64,000 nucleotides of DNA from Patagioenas fasciata (taxonomy: Eukaryota > Chordata > Aves > Columbiformes > Columbidae), in NCBI RefSeq assembly GCF_037038585.1, contig NC_092524.1:46151001-46215000 (forward strand). Direction: 5' to 3'. Within the stretch, counting starts at the first letter, position 1, and each line of letters opens with the position of its first letter. The notes under the pieces are model-generated. The model did no database searches and was not told the DNA's origin. It saw nothing but the letters and a program-made list of their open reading frames with translations. Of this stretch, positions 1 through 35,298 are shown one piece after another. The position numbers were made by a program, and so were the translations under genes.

Positions 1-3000
1 CCTGTAGGTTAGAGAGGCTTGGGCTTTTTTCTTTTTCTTTTTTTAATTTTTCAACTGGTGGTGTCTGATGTGAAGAGAGCTGTTCTCCTTTAGCTCATAC
101 ATGGCTGCAGACTCAGGTTTTTTTCCTTCTCCAAAAGTAGTGTAGTGCTGTTCGTGAGAAGAGCTGGGCCAAACACAGCATGTGCCTTTTGTTTGTTCTA
201 CTGCTCTGTAGGTGCAGAAGTTCACCCCTAAATGTGCTGATAGCAACGGTGGTTCTGTCTGGCGTAGCATTTTTGTTGTAGCTTCTTACATTCAAACAAG
301 GTATTTGGAAAAGTCAGACCAAGAGAGGGGAGTGAACCATGTAAGCAGTGAACTTTTCTGCAGCACAGACTGCTCTGTTCTTCGGTCCTTGGTATCTGCG
401 CTAGATGACTGGATCCAGAGCTGCTGCTTGGTCATTGCTCGTGTCTTGTTTTGCACAGTACTGTTTGGCTGAGTAATGAAAGCTGTGTAGGTAGGTAGGT
501 AGGTAGGTTTATTCCATACTTGTTCTGTAGGAGCCTGAGTTTATTTAGATGCTTTTCTAGAATGCTGGTGATGATCCTGGGGCTACTTCTTACCAGCTGA
601 AGATGTGTAACATTACCATTTAGAAATCCAGTGTGACATTGTTTGAATTGGAAAAGGAGAACTGGGAGGAGTATTATAATATTACAATGTTTCCTTGACA
701 CAAGAAGCTCAGGATCAGGAATTCAGAGGGTTAGAAAAGGTAGCAGTAGCGGGCACTTACTTTTTGAGTCCATGTGTCGATTCATGTGCATAGAACAGCA
801 GGGATACTCCGAACTGGTCAGAACAGAACATCCCAATTTGTTCCTTACCACATACAATAGCTGGGACTCAGAGTTGGGAAAGGGCGGGAGAATAAATATT
901 TAATTAAAGAATAATGCCACACAAGATCAAAAATAGGTCATGAATAAGCTCATACTGGAAATTAGGTTTCTAACCAGGGGAGGATTGAGGTCATGGAAAA
1001 ACCTCCCAAATAGATTAGCACAGGCGAGGAACCTACATTGTTTCAAGATGGACCTGGAGATGATGGCGGAAGGGAGCACACTGCAGGAGTCAGAAATTAA
1101 GAATCCTGATACAGAGCATAGTTCCTACCCCCTGGCTTCTTGTATAAAGTGCAAAGAACAGATCAGCAACAGTTCTGTGACTCACTGTGTCACTTTCAGG
1201 AGCTGAGAAGGAATTTCCTTCCCATGGCAACCTTCCATCAATTCCTCACTTGGCTTCTGATATTTCTTTTATTTTTATTTTTTAATTTCCATCCAGAATG
1301 TTTAAGAACTGCTACAGCTAAAAAAAAAAAAAAGCCAAACACTCCCACCCCAGACAGTACACTAAGGAACTTCACACCAGAAAACCTGTTAGCTGTTTCA
1401 CTGATATTTTGGGGTTAAATCAACAATTAGATTTAATACAAAAAACCTGGAGATTTTCTGCAGGCCAAGTTGCTAGGGACCTCTAAACACCCTTTCTTCA
1501 GTCATCTGCTTTTTTTCGTCTTAGTTGCTGCAATGGTACATAATTATTACAAAAATATAGCCCTTCTTTTGCTTTATTATTAGGATGTAAGGCAGTTCTT
1601 GGTGATTTTTGTCTCATGCTAAAGGTCTTTGTTTGTCAAACTCTGTCAAAGGGTCTTTTAAGGAAAACAGGTGTCCTACAGACCCTTTCAGAAAATCATC
1701 TGCTTATAATTGGTGACAGTTCCTGCACATTTTTAAGTTCCAGATTCTGATCTTTAATGTATTAGACTAGTTCTGTTGTGTAAAAGTAATTTTAAATGGT
1801 CACAGAGTGGTTTGTGTTCTCAAAGAAAGAATGACTACTTTGTATGAGAGAGTTGCGACAGGAAGCAAACACGGAACAAAAAAATTCCAGCAGCTTCTTT
1901 TGCAAGTCCTTCAGTAATGTAGCAGCAGCTCATGGGAATCTAGAAAAAGGTAAAAAGCGACTAGATTAAACTGGACTAGTCAGAAACTGAATATGAAGAA
2001 ACAACCCAGCCTTCAATGGGTGGACCTGACTCCTGGAAGAAATTGGAGAGCTTCTGCCCTATAAATATATGGAGAGAAATCTCAGTCCCTTGGCACACCC
2101 TACAAAAGCACAAAGGTCCCAGAACAGGTCAGTGGTGCACCGCACCAGCCAGGTAAAGAGTGTACAGACCTAGAGAGGAGAGAAAAAACAGACTTGAAAC
2201 ACAGGAAAGTAATTTGCCATATCCAAATTGATTGGAGAAACAAGATCAATGCCTTAACTTCAGCACTTTGCAATACAGGATAGTAACAGGTAACAAGAGG
2301 TAGGAAAGGGGTAAACTGGAACCTTTATGTCAGCTTCCTTCTATTAATGAAAGGTGTAGCTGAATTAAACAAAGAGTAGTTAAGAAATTCAGTACCACTG
2401 CCTGTCTTGTAATATTAACTCCGTTTCTGTTGCACTATGTTTTATTGACTGTATTTAGTGGACCCTGAAAGTCAGCGGAGTGCAAATGGTGTAGACAGAC
2501 ACAGAAAAGCTTTTGATACTGTAAAATACAGCCATCTGTTGGGGATTTCTTCTAAGTGACAGACAAATAGCTAATGCTGAGATTGAAACTGTGGATTAAA
2601 CAGAAGTTATTGAAATGAAATCATCAACCTGCATTTGTTCTCTGTTTCAGCACTAACCATGGGAAGTTCACCCCTCTTCTCTGAGCTACTGTTCAAAGTC
2701 AAGACAGAGGGCAGTATCCAGAAAGACTCTGATAACTGGTTAAAACTTACTAACAGTTTGGCCAAAGCATGAGGCTCAGAACAGAGATTGACCCAGTTTC
2801 TTTGCTGTCCTGGGTAGTGTTGCGCTGGCACAACTCAAGCTGTTATTCCTGCCAGCTCAGCTTCCCTTTCTGCTACTGCAGTACAATCCCATTCTAACAG
2901 CCAGGCTGCATTTTCAGTATCCCAATCTCTGGTGAATTTTAAGTCTTTAAGCCAGCTCTACCTCTCAAGACATTAAACAATTTACTGAAAACCCTGAAAA

Positions 3001-3470
3001 AAAGTCAGAAGTGACAGGCATTAAGTACAGTGTGCAGAACAGTTAGCTGAGCAGGTGTCAGGCAGGTCTGTAGGCCTTCATGCTCAGTAGAAGCTGTTCT
3101 GAGAGAAACAGGTACTTCTTCCTTTTGAGCCTCTCTCTTCCCATTACTCATTTCCTACTTGGCACACAAATTATTGAAATAAACACACACATAAAAGCCC
3201 CCTGACATCACTAGGAGGATATGCAGCAGCAAAAAAAAAAAAGTTGTTTTGTTGTTTGCTTGTTGTTTATTTTTTAAATGAAGGGACACAGAACCTGACA
3301 TTTTCTTTCCCATAGCAAAGAACCTGCAAGCTGCTTGGCCCCCTTTCTGTAAGCCCCCCCCCTCAAAAAAAAAAGAATTAAACAACAGAATGCCATGAAG
3401 CCAGCAGACTATATGCATATTTCCCCTTCCTCTCGTGGTGGGGAGGGGGGCAAGGGAAAAAAATTACTCC
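1..3470. other. Intergenic DNA downstream of NEK9; no gene recognised
   Basis: No conserved peptide, splice-flanked exon or RNA gene is recognised on either strand. Visible low-complexity patches are a GTAG microsatellite near 487-508, an A-run near 1321-1333 and A- or C-rich runs near 3230-3375. In human, ZC2HC1C and ACYP1 lie beyond NEK9, but no exon of either can be recognised in this stretch. An untranslated tail of a neighbour cannot be excluded from sequence alone. Confidence 0.6.
487..508. repeat. (GTAG)n microsatellite
   Basis: About five and a half uninterrupted GTAG units are visible. It lies in intergenic DNA with no gene nearby. Confidence 0.9.
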
Positions 3471-3479
3471 AAACACAGG

Positions 3480-5899
3480 AGATTGAGTTTAAACATTTAT
3501 TTAAACAGAAACTCCAAACCACTCCACCCTTTAACCTTTCAAAAAAAAGACAATGACAAACTAGTTTTCAGCCAGAGTGTCAGAGCAGGCAAAAGTTGTG
3601 TTCCACTACAACAACTCAGTAGCAATACTAGCAGGAGACCAACACATATGGAGCTAGCACTGCAAGAAGGGGAGAAGTAAAAAGGGTTTGAAACTGCTCA
3701 AAGGCACTTCTGCCCACTTGCCATTCTGTTTTCAGCCCAAGATGATGGTGCTGGCTTTAAACTGCTTTTCTGGTTGCATAGCTGGCTGGTGTGAAATCCA
3801 TGGTCTGTAACAGGCACAACCTGGATAGCGTGACTCTTCTAAGGCACGTATGAGATAGTGGAGCACAGGGCATCCTCTGTCAGGGACCCTAACCCTCCAC
3901 TAGATCCAAGGGGAATCTGGTCTGTGCACCTAGCTTCCCAACTGCAGAGCATTGAGACACGAGGAGAGCAGTGCACTGCAGGAGAGCGACTCCCATCAGC
4001 TTGGTGCTTGCTTATTGGACATGGCTCAGGCTCAGCTCTTCGCTCCTCAAAGGCACTGCCGCAGCATGGCCAACTCAATCGTTTCCCACTGCAACAACAA
4101 CCCTCAAGCCGGGACCCGAACCTGAGAAGAGGCTCCAATGCACATGGGGGAAAGCAGAGCAGTCACAAGGGCAACCAAGCAGTGCGGCTGCAGCAGGGCA
4201 CCTGATGCTCACCACCTTCCAGGAGGGCTGTCCTCCTGCCTGTCCTTCAGTAACAACAGATGGCCACACCGGTGCGATCCTTGCCCTGGACACTGCACTG
4301 GAAAGACTGCACTTGATTCAGCTCCAAGGTACGAGCAATAGGCACCAAAGTAGTATTTAAGTATCATATGTTACGAACAAATGGTTTGGTATCCACCTCT
4401 AGAGACAAATGGGGAATGCTGGCTCCCCCAGAACAGTCTCTCAAAAGAAGTCCAGGAGAGGTGATAGGATACCCAACTCCAATAGACCTAAGGCAATTCT
4501 AGTGACATGCCATTGATGGGGACGGTTTAAGTCTAATGAAACCACAACTCCACTCTCACATCAAAGGTGAGAAGGACTCAGGACTCCTTAGAGGCTTCAC
4601 ATAAGGCAGGGGAGGCGAGCTGCTCCCAGGGATCCTACCAATCCCATAAGCTTACTTCAAAGTCAGTTTGCTAATAAATTTAAGGGGAATAAAATTAACC
4701 TCATTATCTAACAGGAAATGAGGAAATCTTGAGCATCACACCATGCCTCTTCCCATCTCCAATTTTCTTGGGAAAGCCTCTCGCTTCTAGAAAGGAGGTG
4801 AATTCCAGACAGAGACTTCATCGTTCATGGTCACTGGAGAAGGCTGCATCCTGTGACCACAGCATTAATGACCTATTCTGGGTAAGAAACTGCATTCCAG
4901 CTTCATCAAAACACTAAGTGGAAAAACACTGATTCTTCCCACACCCACACACAGTGTGGGCACTGGGGGCTGAGCAGAACAGAAGCCAAGCAGGGAGCAG
5001 CTATGGGCTTATGCCAAGAAACCAGAAGCTCTAGCACCCAAATAAAGTTGAACAGCTGGAGCAAGAAATGGGCAACTTAGTCTGAGGCCCAGATGTTTGT
5101 CATCTGATTGGGAAGCAGGTGGTCTGCAACTGACAACCGGAGATCCCATCTCAGACAGTCCCCACCCTTGCTATTGGAAATGACACCTGATTCACCCATC
5201 TCGGTGCATTGCCTGGAAGATGGAAAGCTCTAGGCACCCAGAATAAAGCCTTTAAACTCTGTCTGTACAGGCCACTGGACACAGCCAAATGGCCAGAAGC
5301 TGTGCCTTGAGGCCAAGGACATGCTGCCTACCATTATCTCCCTAAGAGGAAGATCTCCACTGCCTCCAGGGTGAGACGTTCCCTCCTCCCTCTGCCCCTG
5401 AGCAGAGGGGAGCAGCCTCATCAGCTGGGCCTTACCATATGGTAGGGAGAGGATCCTAGTCCTTCACCCCTTTGAAGTGGAGGTGGCAAGTCTTATGGTT
5501 CAACCAGCTTCAGTACAAAACATGTCTCCTCCTGTCATCTAGAGATGCAGTGATGAATGCTGGGGTCCCAAAGGCAGCTCCCGAGAAGCAGTGAAACAAT
5601 GAAAGGGCCACAAGCCGCTATTGGAGCCATCACCGTAATGGGGCCGTTCTGTCTCACGTGCAGAATTGACAGATAAGGTACAAAGAGGAGCTGCTGCTGC
5701 TTCAGTCACTGAGCTGGCCTAGAGCTCAGGGGCCCTCCCCTCTCAAACTCACTCCCAGTTCATATCAAACGTACACAGGTGCTGTTCTGGAGCCTCCGAC
5801 CTCACTCCTTGTCTGCGAGTGACCTGAAGCCAGGAAAGCCGCTCTCTGCATTCGGTTAGTGTGCTGTGAAATTAGATGGATCCCAGTGGGCTCAGGAGA
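3480..5899 (-). other. NEK9: NEK9 3' untranslated region
   Basis: This is the 2.4-kb stretch between the NEK9 stop codon and the first minus-strand AATAAA hexamer, at 3496-3501. No earlier minus-strand AATAAA was found between the stop and that point. Base composition is even and no repeat was recognised. The long 3' UTR is inferred; a cDNA would fix its end and show whether shorter forms exist. Confidence 0.65.
3496..3501 (-). terminator. NEK9: NEK9 polyadenylation signal (AATAAA)
   Basis: A canonical AATAAA on the minus strand lies 2.4 kb past the stop codon. It is followed downstream on the minus strand by a TGTGTTTGG run and a T-tract, which fits a GU/U-rich element. Cleavage would fall near 3470-3485. 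Confidence 0.65.
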
Positions 5900-28199
<22,300 letters not shown>

Positions 28200-28235
28200 G
28201 GCGGCGGCGCGGCCCCGCGGCGGCCCGGCTCTCCC

Positions 28236-28268
28236 TCAGCGAGGCCCCGCCAGCCCCACGGGCTCCAT
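28236..28268 (-). promoter_or_regulatory. Candidate upstream ORF (10 codons) in the NEK9 5' leader
   Basis: An ATG at 28266-28268 in the context AACATGG (A at -3, G at +4) opens a 10-codon frame that ends in TGA at 28236-28238, 36 nt before the NEK9 ATG. It matters only if transcription begins above 28268. Confidence 0.5.
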
Positions 28269-28480
28269 GTTGGCTCCCGCCGCCGACCCGGAACCGCTTC
28301 CCGCCGCCGCGGCGACCTCCCGCTCCCGCCTCCCGCCGCAGCCCCGCCCGGCGCCCCCAGCACAGGGCTCGAAGCGGTCAGAAGCGGCGCTTTCAGCGCG
28401 GTAGCACCGGGAGGGAAGGGCAGGCTGCCGCCGCCTCCTCCACCCCACAGGCCCCGGGTAATGCAGAAGCGGCCGCAGCG

Positions 28481-31400
28481 CCTGGCACAGAAGGCACTTG
28501 ACTTCGCAAGAAGTCAAGAGTTCAAGGTTATTTTCCCAAAAAGCTTTCAGATTATATTTTGGTAATGAAAAAGCTGTCTGAAGTAACTTTTATATCAGAA
28601 AAGTCTTTATTGTTTCTTATGGCACAGATGCTAACTTTTCTTTTTCTTTGCTACACATAATATACATTATTGAAAAATAATTGCTACAAGGGAGACCACA
28701 CTGATGAGCACCACAGCTGTGTCCCGAGCTCAAGGATCTGTTGGAAAGATGAGGGCACCTCCAGGTATGTCACACCGTTAATAAAAGGCAGCAGTGTCCC
28801 CTGCCACACCACTCATCATTCACGGCATTTCTCTCTAACCAAGATGAAATAAATTGAAAGCTTCATAAACAATATTTGAGATCTGGAGCTGCAAAAGGGA
28901 AGTATTAGCAGCTTTATGTAAGTGATTTATTCATAGACAATGCACACCTTCATCATTACAGTATTTTGTTTACAAAGTTCAGCAGTCACAACCACAGAAT
29001 GGAAAGCAGAGCTGAATCAAGGGCAACGTTCACTTCAGGACCAGTGATCCTACACTTAGAGGAGACATCAGGAGCTGAAGCACAAACCAAGTATGACAAA
29101 GCCTGGTTAGGTCTTATCCCACTACCTTGGGAAGATGCTTTATTGCTCAGAGCATGAAAGGAGCAGGCTTCCTTGCAACATGATGAGGATTAAAGAGCTT
29201 AAAACAGGCATGTATAATGCTGAACAAAGTGAGCAACTTGTTCAAAGTTTATTTGCTGTGCATCATAACTATTTCCATACAAAGATGTTGACCTTCCAAG
29301 CAGCAAAGGCAGCATGTCAGTTTTAGAATAAAGGAGCTTGTAGGAACATATGAAAAATCTCAGACGTGTTCTGCTAAGGATCATTCACTCCCCCCACTGC
29401 AAGGGGAGCACCTGGCAAAATGTCATCTAGCAAATAATTTTAAAAAATCTAGATGGCAAAATCTCACAGAAATGGGATTAAGGAATCTGCAACAATTGTA
29501 GAAAACCAGAAGACTAATCAAAAAAGTTGTTAGTTTTATGATTTGAATAGTAAAGTTATCTTGCCCATTATTATTTACAGTATCATAGAAATTCTTCCAT
29601 AAAATGATCACAGTAGTAGCTACAATCAGGTTTAGCCATCCTACAGCATTGCCTTTACGGTGCTTTAAAAAGCAGGGCAGCAGTTCTCACAAGAAGATGC
29701 CCCTAAGGGAAAGTAACAGCCGCTGCCCACTCAGGTTTATTGGAATATGACTGAAGAATATATACCCGACTTTACACTGATTTTTTTACTCAAGCATTCA
29801 AAAAAACCACACCACCTAGAGGTAACGTGCCATTCTGCCTCTTGCAAAATGGTTACTGAATGATGAATTTGGATAAGAGTGGGAACACTGGCATTTAGAT
29901 CAAATCATGGCAAGTATCTGCCTTAGTTCAAAGATCTCATTCATGGTTTTCAGAGTCAAGACAGTACATTGATTATGTTACTAACACAAGAGCAGCCCAC
30001 ACTGAGAAGGAAGAAATGGTTACTTGGAAGGCATCTACATGGTTAATTATAATTAATGAGACAACACCATGAGATTCCAATTACATATGTATAGCAAATA
30101 CCTTGCACCTGGGGGAAAATTATCCAAACTAAGTATATTCAGGGGGAAATAAAAGACTTGTGTGAGTGATAAAACCCTAGACAGTAAAACTGCACCAAAT
30201 CGGACCAGAGCTGCAATGGGAGATAGCTGGAAAACACAAGCATGCCCTCCCCGCTCTGTCTGTGTGATAGCCATGGGAACAGCATCCCCCATGTAACCAA
30301 GAAAAACTAAGTTCACGTCATGACAGTTCCAGGAGAACATCCTGGTGCAGCTCATGCAAAGGTCATACTGCAACTGATTTAAAAGCTCAGGGAAAAGGTA
30401 CCTCAGGAATATCAGCTATGAAAGGAAATTAAGTGACAGGAAACTGCAGAAGTGAGACTGAGCAACATGAGCATTATCCTGTCGTTGCCTTTTTTTAGTA
30501 ATATGTCCCCAAAGGAAGTTATTCAACACGTATGTTATTGCAACAAAACTGAAATACAAGTCAGAGGGGTCCTTCAGGACACAGCAGCTTTCTCCAAACA
30601 TGAGCTAAACAAATGATCCTCATATCAAAAGTCACTGGGACAGACACCTGGAGACCACAGGTCCCCTGGCAGGCTGTGTCAGCAAGGTGGAAATGAAGAA
30701 GCTGATGCATTGAGTGTAAGGTGATAAACAGCATGGACCTCTGGCAACAGAAGGAGCAATCAGGCATCTGTTATTGCCATTTTGCAGAAAGTTTGTCACT
30801 TCAACTACAACTGAAAGAGAGCAGCTTCTAGCTCCTGCCAGTGCAACAGACTTCCAGTGCAAAGCAAAGCAGGCTTCCTACAAACACTGCTGAGCAAATA
30901 CAAGTAATTTATTGCTGCAGCAAAAGCTTGGACTCACTTGTTCCAGGTTTACAAGAAGGTCCAAGAAATGCCAACAGGCAGTTTTTCCAAATCCTCTGCT
31001 CCTTCCACCTTGCTCAGAGAAAGGCGCCTGCCAGAGCCACCGCACCACAGCCACCGGTGGTTTGGGGGAGGAACAGCAGAACAAGCACAAGCCAGACACA
31101 TTTTTCAGTTGGAGAAGGGGCAGCAGATAAAACTACCAACCCTGAACTCCTGCAGTCTTCAGACTTAGCTTTTGCTCTCCTGTAAAAGACTTATCCATTT
31201 CAGGTGTGTGCTCTCTCCTTCCCAACAAGCCACCCTCAATGTACGGGAAATTAATTTCCCAGAGGCTTGGTTCACTAAGGGCAAGGCCATTTCATGCCTC
31301 TGAAAGACCAGTAGAGTGGGAGGACACAACTAAAGAGGAGAGACAGAAAGAAATACATCACGTCAACTGGCAGGGGTGAAGAGAGGCCATGCTACTTTCC

Positions 31401-34400
31401 CAAACCGCTGCAGTAGGACCCCGTGAAATGCGCAGGCAAGAATCCCCTAATGATCTTGCCAACCAGTTGCCAAACTAGTTTGAGTCAAAAGTCCCTGATC
31501 TGCCAGTTGGGAGACAGCACAGGTGTTGTATGTGTGGGTTATTTCCCACATACTTGAGCAGCTTGTAAGAAATGAGCAATAGAGTGTGTAAAACGCTCAT
31601 CCCCTCATGCGTGCACGCACAGGCACTTTGTACAGATTTGTAGAGAGTGCAGCCTACGTTGGCATAACAGGATGGGGAATACACAAAGATATACCTTACT
31701 TAGGAATACTCACGCGCTGCGTTAAGTAGTGTGATAATTAAATCGTTAGTCACATTGACAAGTGGGTGGAAGAGGCTGGAAACCTCTGATGCAGTTTGCT
31801 GCCGGCAATTATAGATTTACCAGTGATGTATCCGTCACACACAAAGATGGGCTCAGAACCAAGTACCTGCAACAGCTGAACTTTAGCCCATTTCCCAGAA
31901 GTAGAATGGAATGAAGACACCAGCTCTGCATCTGCAGTGCTGTGAAACAGCCTGGACCCACTGCCAACCTACTGCATGGGAACAGCTGTATGATTTCACA
32001 TACTTATATATTCATCCAGGCAAGAACTTGCAGAGGCTAATCCTTAACCAAATATCTGGGATTTTTCCTTCTTGAAATTCACCCTAGTAATACCAACTAG
32101 TTATTCAGTGCTTATGTGCCTCTGCTCCTGTTACATGGTGTATCTCACTCGGCTGCTGCATGAGAGAAGGCTCACAGGCTCAGCAGAGAGCTGATAGTTC
32201 GGTAAATACCTAACCACGCTCTTCAGTTGTCGCAGTTGAGACGGACAAGTGACATAGACCAAGTTCTTCCAGGGTGAAAGCAGTAGATGCCATTTATTGC
32301 CACAAGTGCATTTTTATACAGTTTTACCAATTCATGTGTCTCTTCACTATTGTTTACAAGTTACAGCAGTAACATCTCATTGGCTATTTTTGCTATAATC
32401 AATGTTACTCTTTTACTCCCTTCTCTCTCACGGATACATCCTTAACATCTCTGGATACTCCTTTACTCCCATCTTTCTCACGGGTAGGCCTGAGTATCTT
32501 CAAGGCTAATTTCTGTTGCCATGCCCTCTGTCAGGGAATCCAAGGACCCACCATAGTCCCCCACATTCAGTAAGCATCTGCCACTCACATAGGACCAACT
32601 CATCTTTGCAACCATTTAAAATTTCCTCTAAAGCACAAAACTGAAAGCAATTCCGTTTGTCTTAATGAACTAAATTTTACATGGGAGCCAGTGGTGAAAA
32701 ACTGGATCTTGTACTCTAGAGAGGACTATCAGCTTCAAAATTCCTCCAGAGGGGAATATAATTAGAAAGAAAGGCAGCAAATGGTAGCCTGTACTAGAGA
32801 CACTGCATTTGCTGTGCTGGTCCCACTCCACAGAGAAGTCCATGCAGCTGCTACCTTTCCCAAGTCCAGAATTCTCAAATTCTTTAGAAATTAACTTTTG
32901 CTAGAGAAACCCCCAAAGGCTTGCAGGGAGTCTGTGTACTTGCTGCTTCCTGCGACAGCTCAGCTTGCAGGAAGCAGCAGTCAGTAGGAATGTGCACAAA
33001 TCAGACAAGACTCAGACAACTGAGGTGGGTTGTTTTTCCCCAGAGAAATTTTATTTTGGAAAGTTGACAAAAATCCCCCAACCAGTCATTACAGGTAAAT
33101 CCATATCAGCCCCCCACACCTGCTCCCCAGTAATCATACCAGTACAGTGAGGATCAAAATGCAACACCACAACGACGATAGTGTAACAGTCACCTGGGGA
33201 ACTTAAGGCCTTGCCACCATTTTTAAGATAAAGGTATCTTTGTACTCAGATAAGGATGGGGAAAGGACATCAAAACAGACAAGACTGGAAAAGGCCCTTT
33301 CCTGTACTGTCTTTTCAAGTTATATAAAAACAAAAGCGAAACCTTAACACATCTCCAGGCTTCAAACTGTAGGACCTAAAACTACCTTCAAATGACTTCT
33401 GTAATTCAGTGCTGTGGCACTACTGCTGTTCTGCACTCCAACAGCCTTCAAAACGTACAAGGATAACGTGGATGCAAGGGCAGAGAAGTGGACTTGGGTT
33501 CTTAATATGGCTTTATCAAAAAAGAAACTAATTAAAAGCAATCCAAGCACTTGCCAGTGGAACCAACAACTCCAGGAACTTGGCAATGGCAAAGAGGAAG
33601 CAAAGTACTAACATATTTAGATGACAGGAGGTCATCTTTCCATCCTCTTTCCCATTGCCTCACCCTGAACAACTGTTTCCTCCCCAGCAATAGATCAGAC
33701 TCAGGTCAGAAATTATAAAGCCACGCTTTTTTCAATATGGGAGGCCAGTCCCAGGGCCATGACAAGCCCTTTTTTAGCCAGAAGTGTCTAGGCACATGAC
33801 ACCAGAATGCTGTGCTGCTGAACCATTTGCTCTGCAGGAATGCAGAGAAGGTGAAAGAATTTTAATCACCACCTAAAAAACTGCAGCAGGTAAGTCCAGG
33901 AAGTTAACCTGCCTGTTTTTTTCCCAGCCTGGCTTATTTAACATCATGCCACCTGGATGGCTGAGAAATGAAGAGAACCTGTTTGCTCTCTTTGTAGTAC
34001 CACATAGAATAACAGTTCTGTTGAGGGCACAGTTCTACCTTTCCCTGGATGTAGAATTAGCCTGTTCCTACTCTGTACTGCTTTTTTGAGTTCATCTACA
34101 TTCTTCCAACTCCTCTGTGAACCTGCAAAGTACTCCTTGCACCCTCGGACCTCAGCGCAGGGTATGGGCCCCCATCCTTCACATAAGCAGCTGCCCACCT
34201 TGCTCTGAGGTCTCAGAAAATGAGATTCTGCCAGCTGCCTGCTGGATAAACACTATGCTGTTAGATGAGAAAAGTCTCCTGCTCAATGTAAACCCAAGTT
34301 TCCTAGCATAACCTGCTCCTATTTGCTCTGTGACTGTATCTGACTGAGGCCTCCTGTCTACACAAAAGGCCATCCCCTGACCAAGGCTTTCAGGAAAACT

Positions 34401-34914
34401 GCTGCATCATTTCAAAACAAGAGAGGCAAATCCAAGACAAACATGTAGAGCACGGGCAGGACCAAGGCTGGACAGCTTACCTGAGCAAAGCAGGCTTCTC
34501 CTTTCCAAGCTCAAACATGTTCCCAAGCCCTCCTTCCCAAGGCTCCCCTTCCTCCACGCTGAACCACCCTATGCTCAAGTGCCCTGACCTGTCAGCACAA
34601 AGACACCAGCTCCCACAGGGAGAAACACAGAGGTCCACCACAGGGACCAAACCTTGGACCTCCCTCTATCCTCAGGCCCTGCTGGAATGATGAATCCTAT
34701 TGCTTTGCACTCACCTCCGTTTGCACGAGGCTTAGATCCCAGCTGGTCAGGACAGGGAATCCCCCGCTCTGCCCCGGTGTGACCTGCACGGCACCTCCAG
34801 AGCTCAGTAGGGTCAAGTGGCTCAGAGTAACACTACAGTCACAGACAGATGGGAGACATCATCAAGCCAAGATTATAAAGGGAGAACAGACAGCGCAAAA
34901 GCTTGCTGCAGCTG
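28481..34914. other. Intergenic spacer between NEK9 and TMED10
   Basis: Apart from the solo LTR at 32228-32565, no exon, RNA gene or repeat family is recognised in this 6.4-kb stretch. Minus-strand AATAAA hexamers occur, for example near 28603, but no transcript evidence ties them to TMED10. Confidence 0.6.
32228..32565 (-). mobile_element. Solo LTR of a class II (ERVK/alpharetrovirus-like) endogenous retrovirus
   Basis: The 338-bp element begins TGTGGGGG and ends GCGACA on the minus strand, giving the TG...CA termini of an LTR. It is flanked by a perfect 6-bp duplication, TTCAGT (32222-32227 and 32566-32571). On the minus strand it carries a CCAAT box (32379-32383), a TATAAAA box (32312-32318) and an AATAAA signal (32293-32298) in the right order. 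The U3 part has two ~50-bp-spaced copies of a TTACTCCC..TCTCACGG unit (from 32413 and 32463). No gag, pol or env is present. A 6-bp duplication points to class II. The family name is not determined. Confidence 0.85.
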
Positions 34915-35176
34915 TCATGGAAACATCTTTTTTTATTTAATCACTGCCCCAGGAATCCCCAAACCCATCACAACCTCCCCCACCCTCAACATCCAATAGG
35001 ATTTCACAAGTCCCCCGTTGCCTCCACTGTTTAGGTTCCCCTTCCCCTTTAGGGTCCAAGTTCCTGCAGAAAAGCTCCAGTCAGTGGGTATCATCTGAGA
35101 TGGCTCCACGGGGCCACAGCTGGGTCCCAGCGGTGTCCAGCTGGGTCTGAGAGGAGGGGGAGGAGGACTTGCTCCT
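34915..35176 (-). other. TMED10: TMED10 3' untranslated region
   Basis: About 260 bp lie between the TAA stop and the region just past an AATAAA hexamer. The sequence is moderately GC-rich with C-rich runs after the stop. A longer alternative form using distal signals in the spacer cannot be excluded. Confidence 0.65.
34932..34937 (-). terminator. TMED10: TMED10 polyadenylation signal (AATAAA)
   Basis: A minus-strand ATTAAATAAA lies 240 nt after the stop codon and is the first canonical signal met. A GATGTTTCC stretch follows. Confidence 0.65.
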
Positions 35177-35298
35177 TTACTCAATCAGTTTCTTGGCCTT
35201 GAAGAAGCGACGCAGGTAGAAAACCTGCCAGGTGGCCAGTCCAATGAGACAGCACATGGAGAAAATGCTGAAGTATAGAACCCGGGTGTTTGTCGACT
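35177..35298 (-). CDS. TMED10: TMED10 coding exon 5 (membrane segment and tail)
   Basis: It encodes residues 183-221 with the transmembrane helix and the tail [14 protein letters not shown] is at 35177-35179. The tail is identical to the vertebrate family consensus as known. Confidence 0.97.

Noticed and set aside
28600-28610. Minus-strand AATAAA near 28603 as the main TMED10 polyadenylation site
   Set aside because: A good signal already lies 240 nt after the TMED10 stop, and using the distal one would need a 6.5-kb 3' UTR running through an LTR; kept only as a remote possibility.
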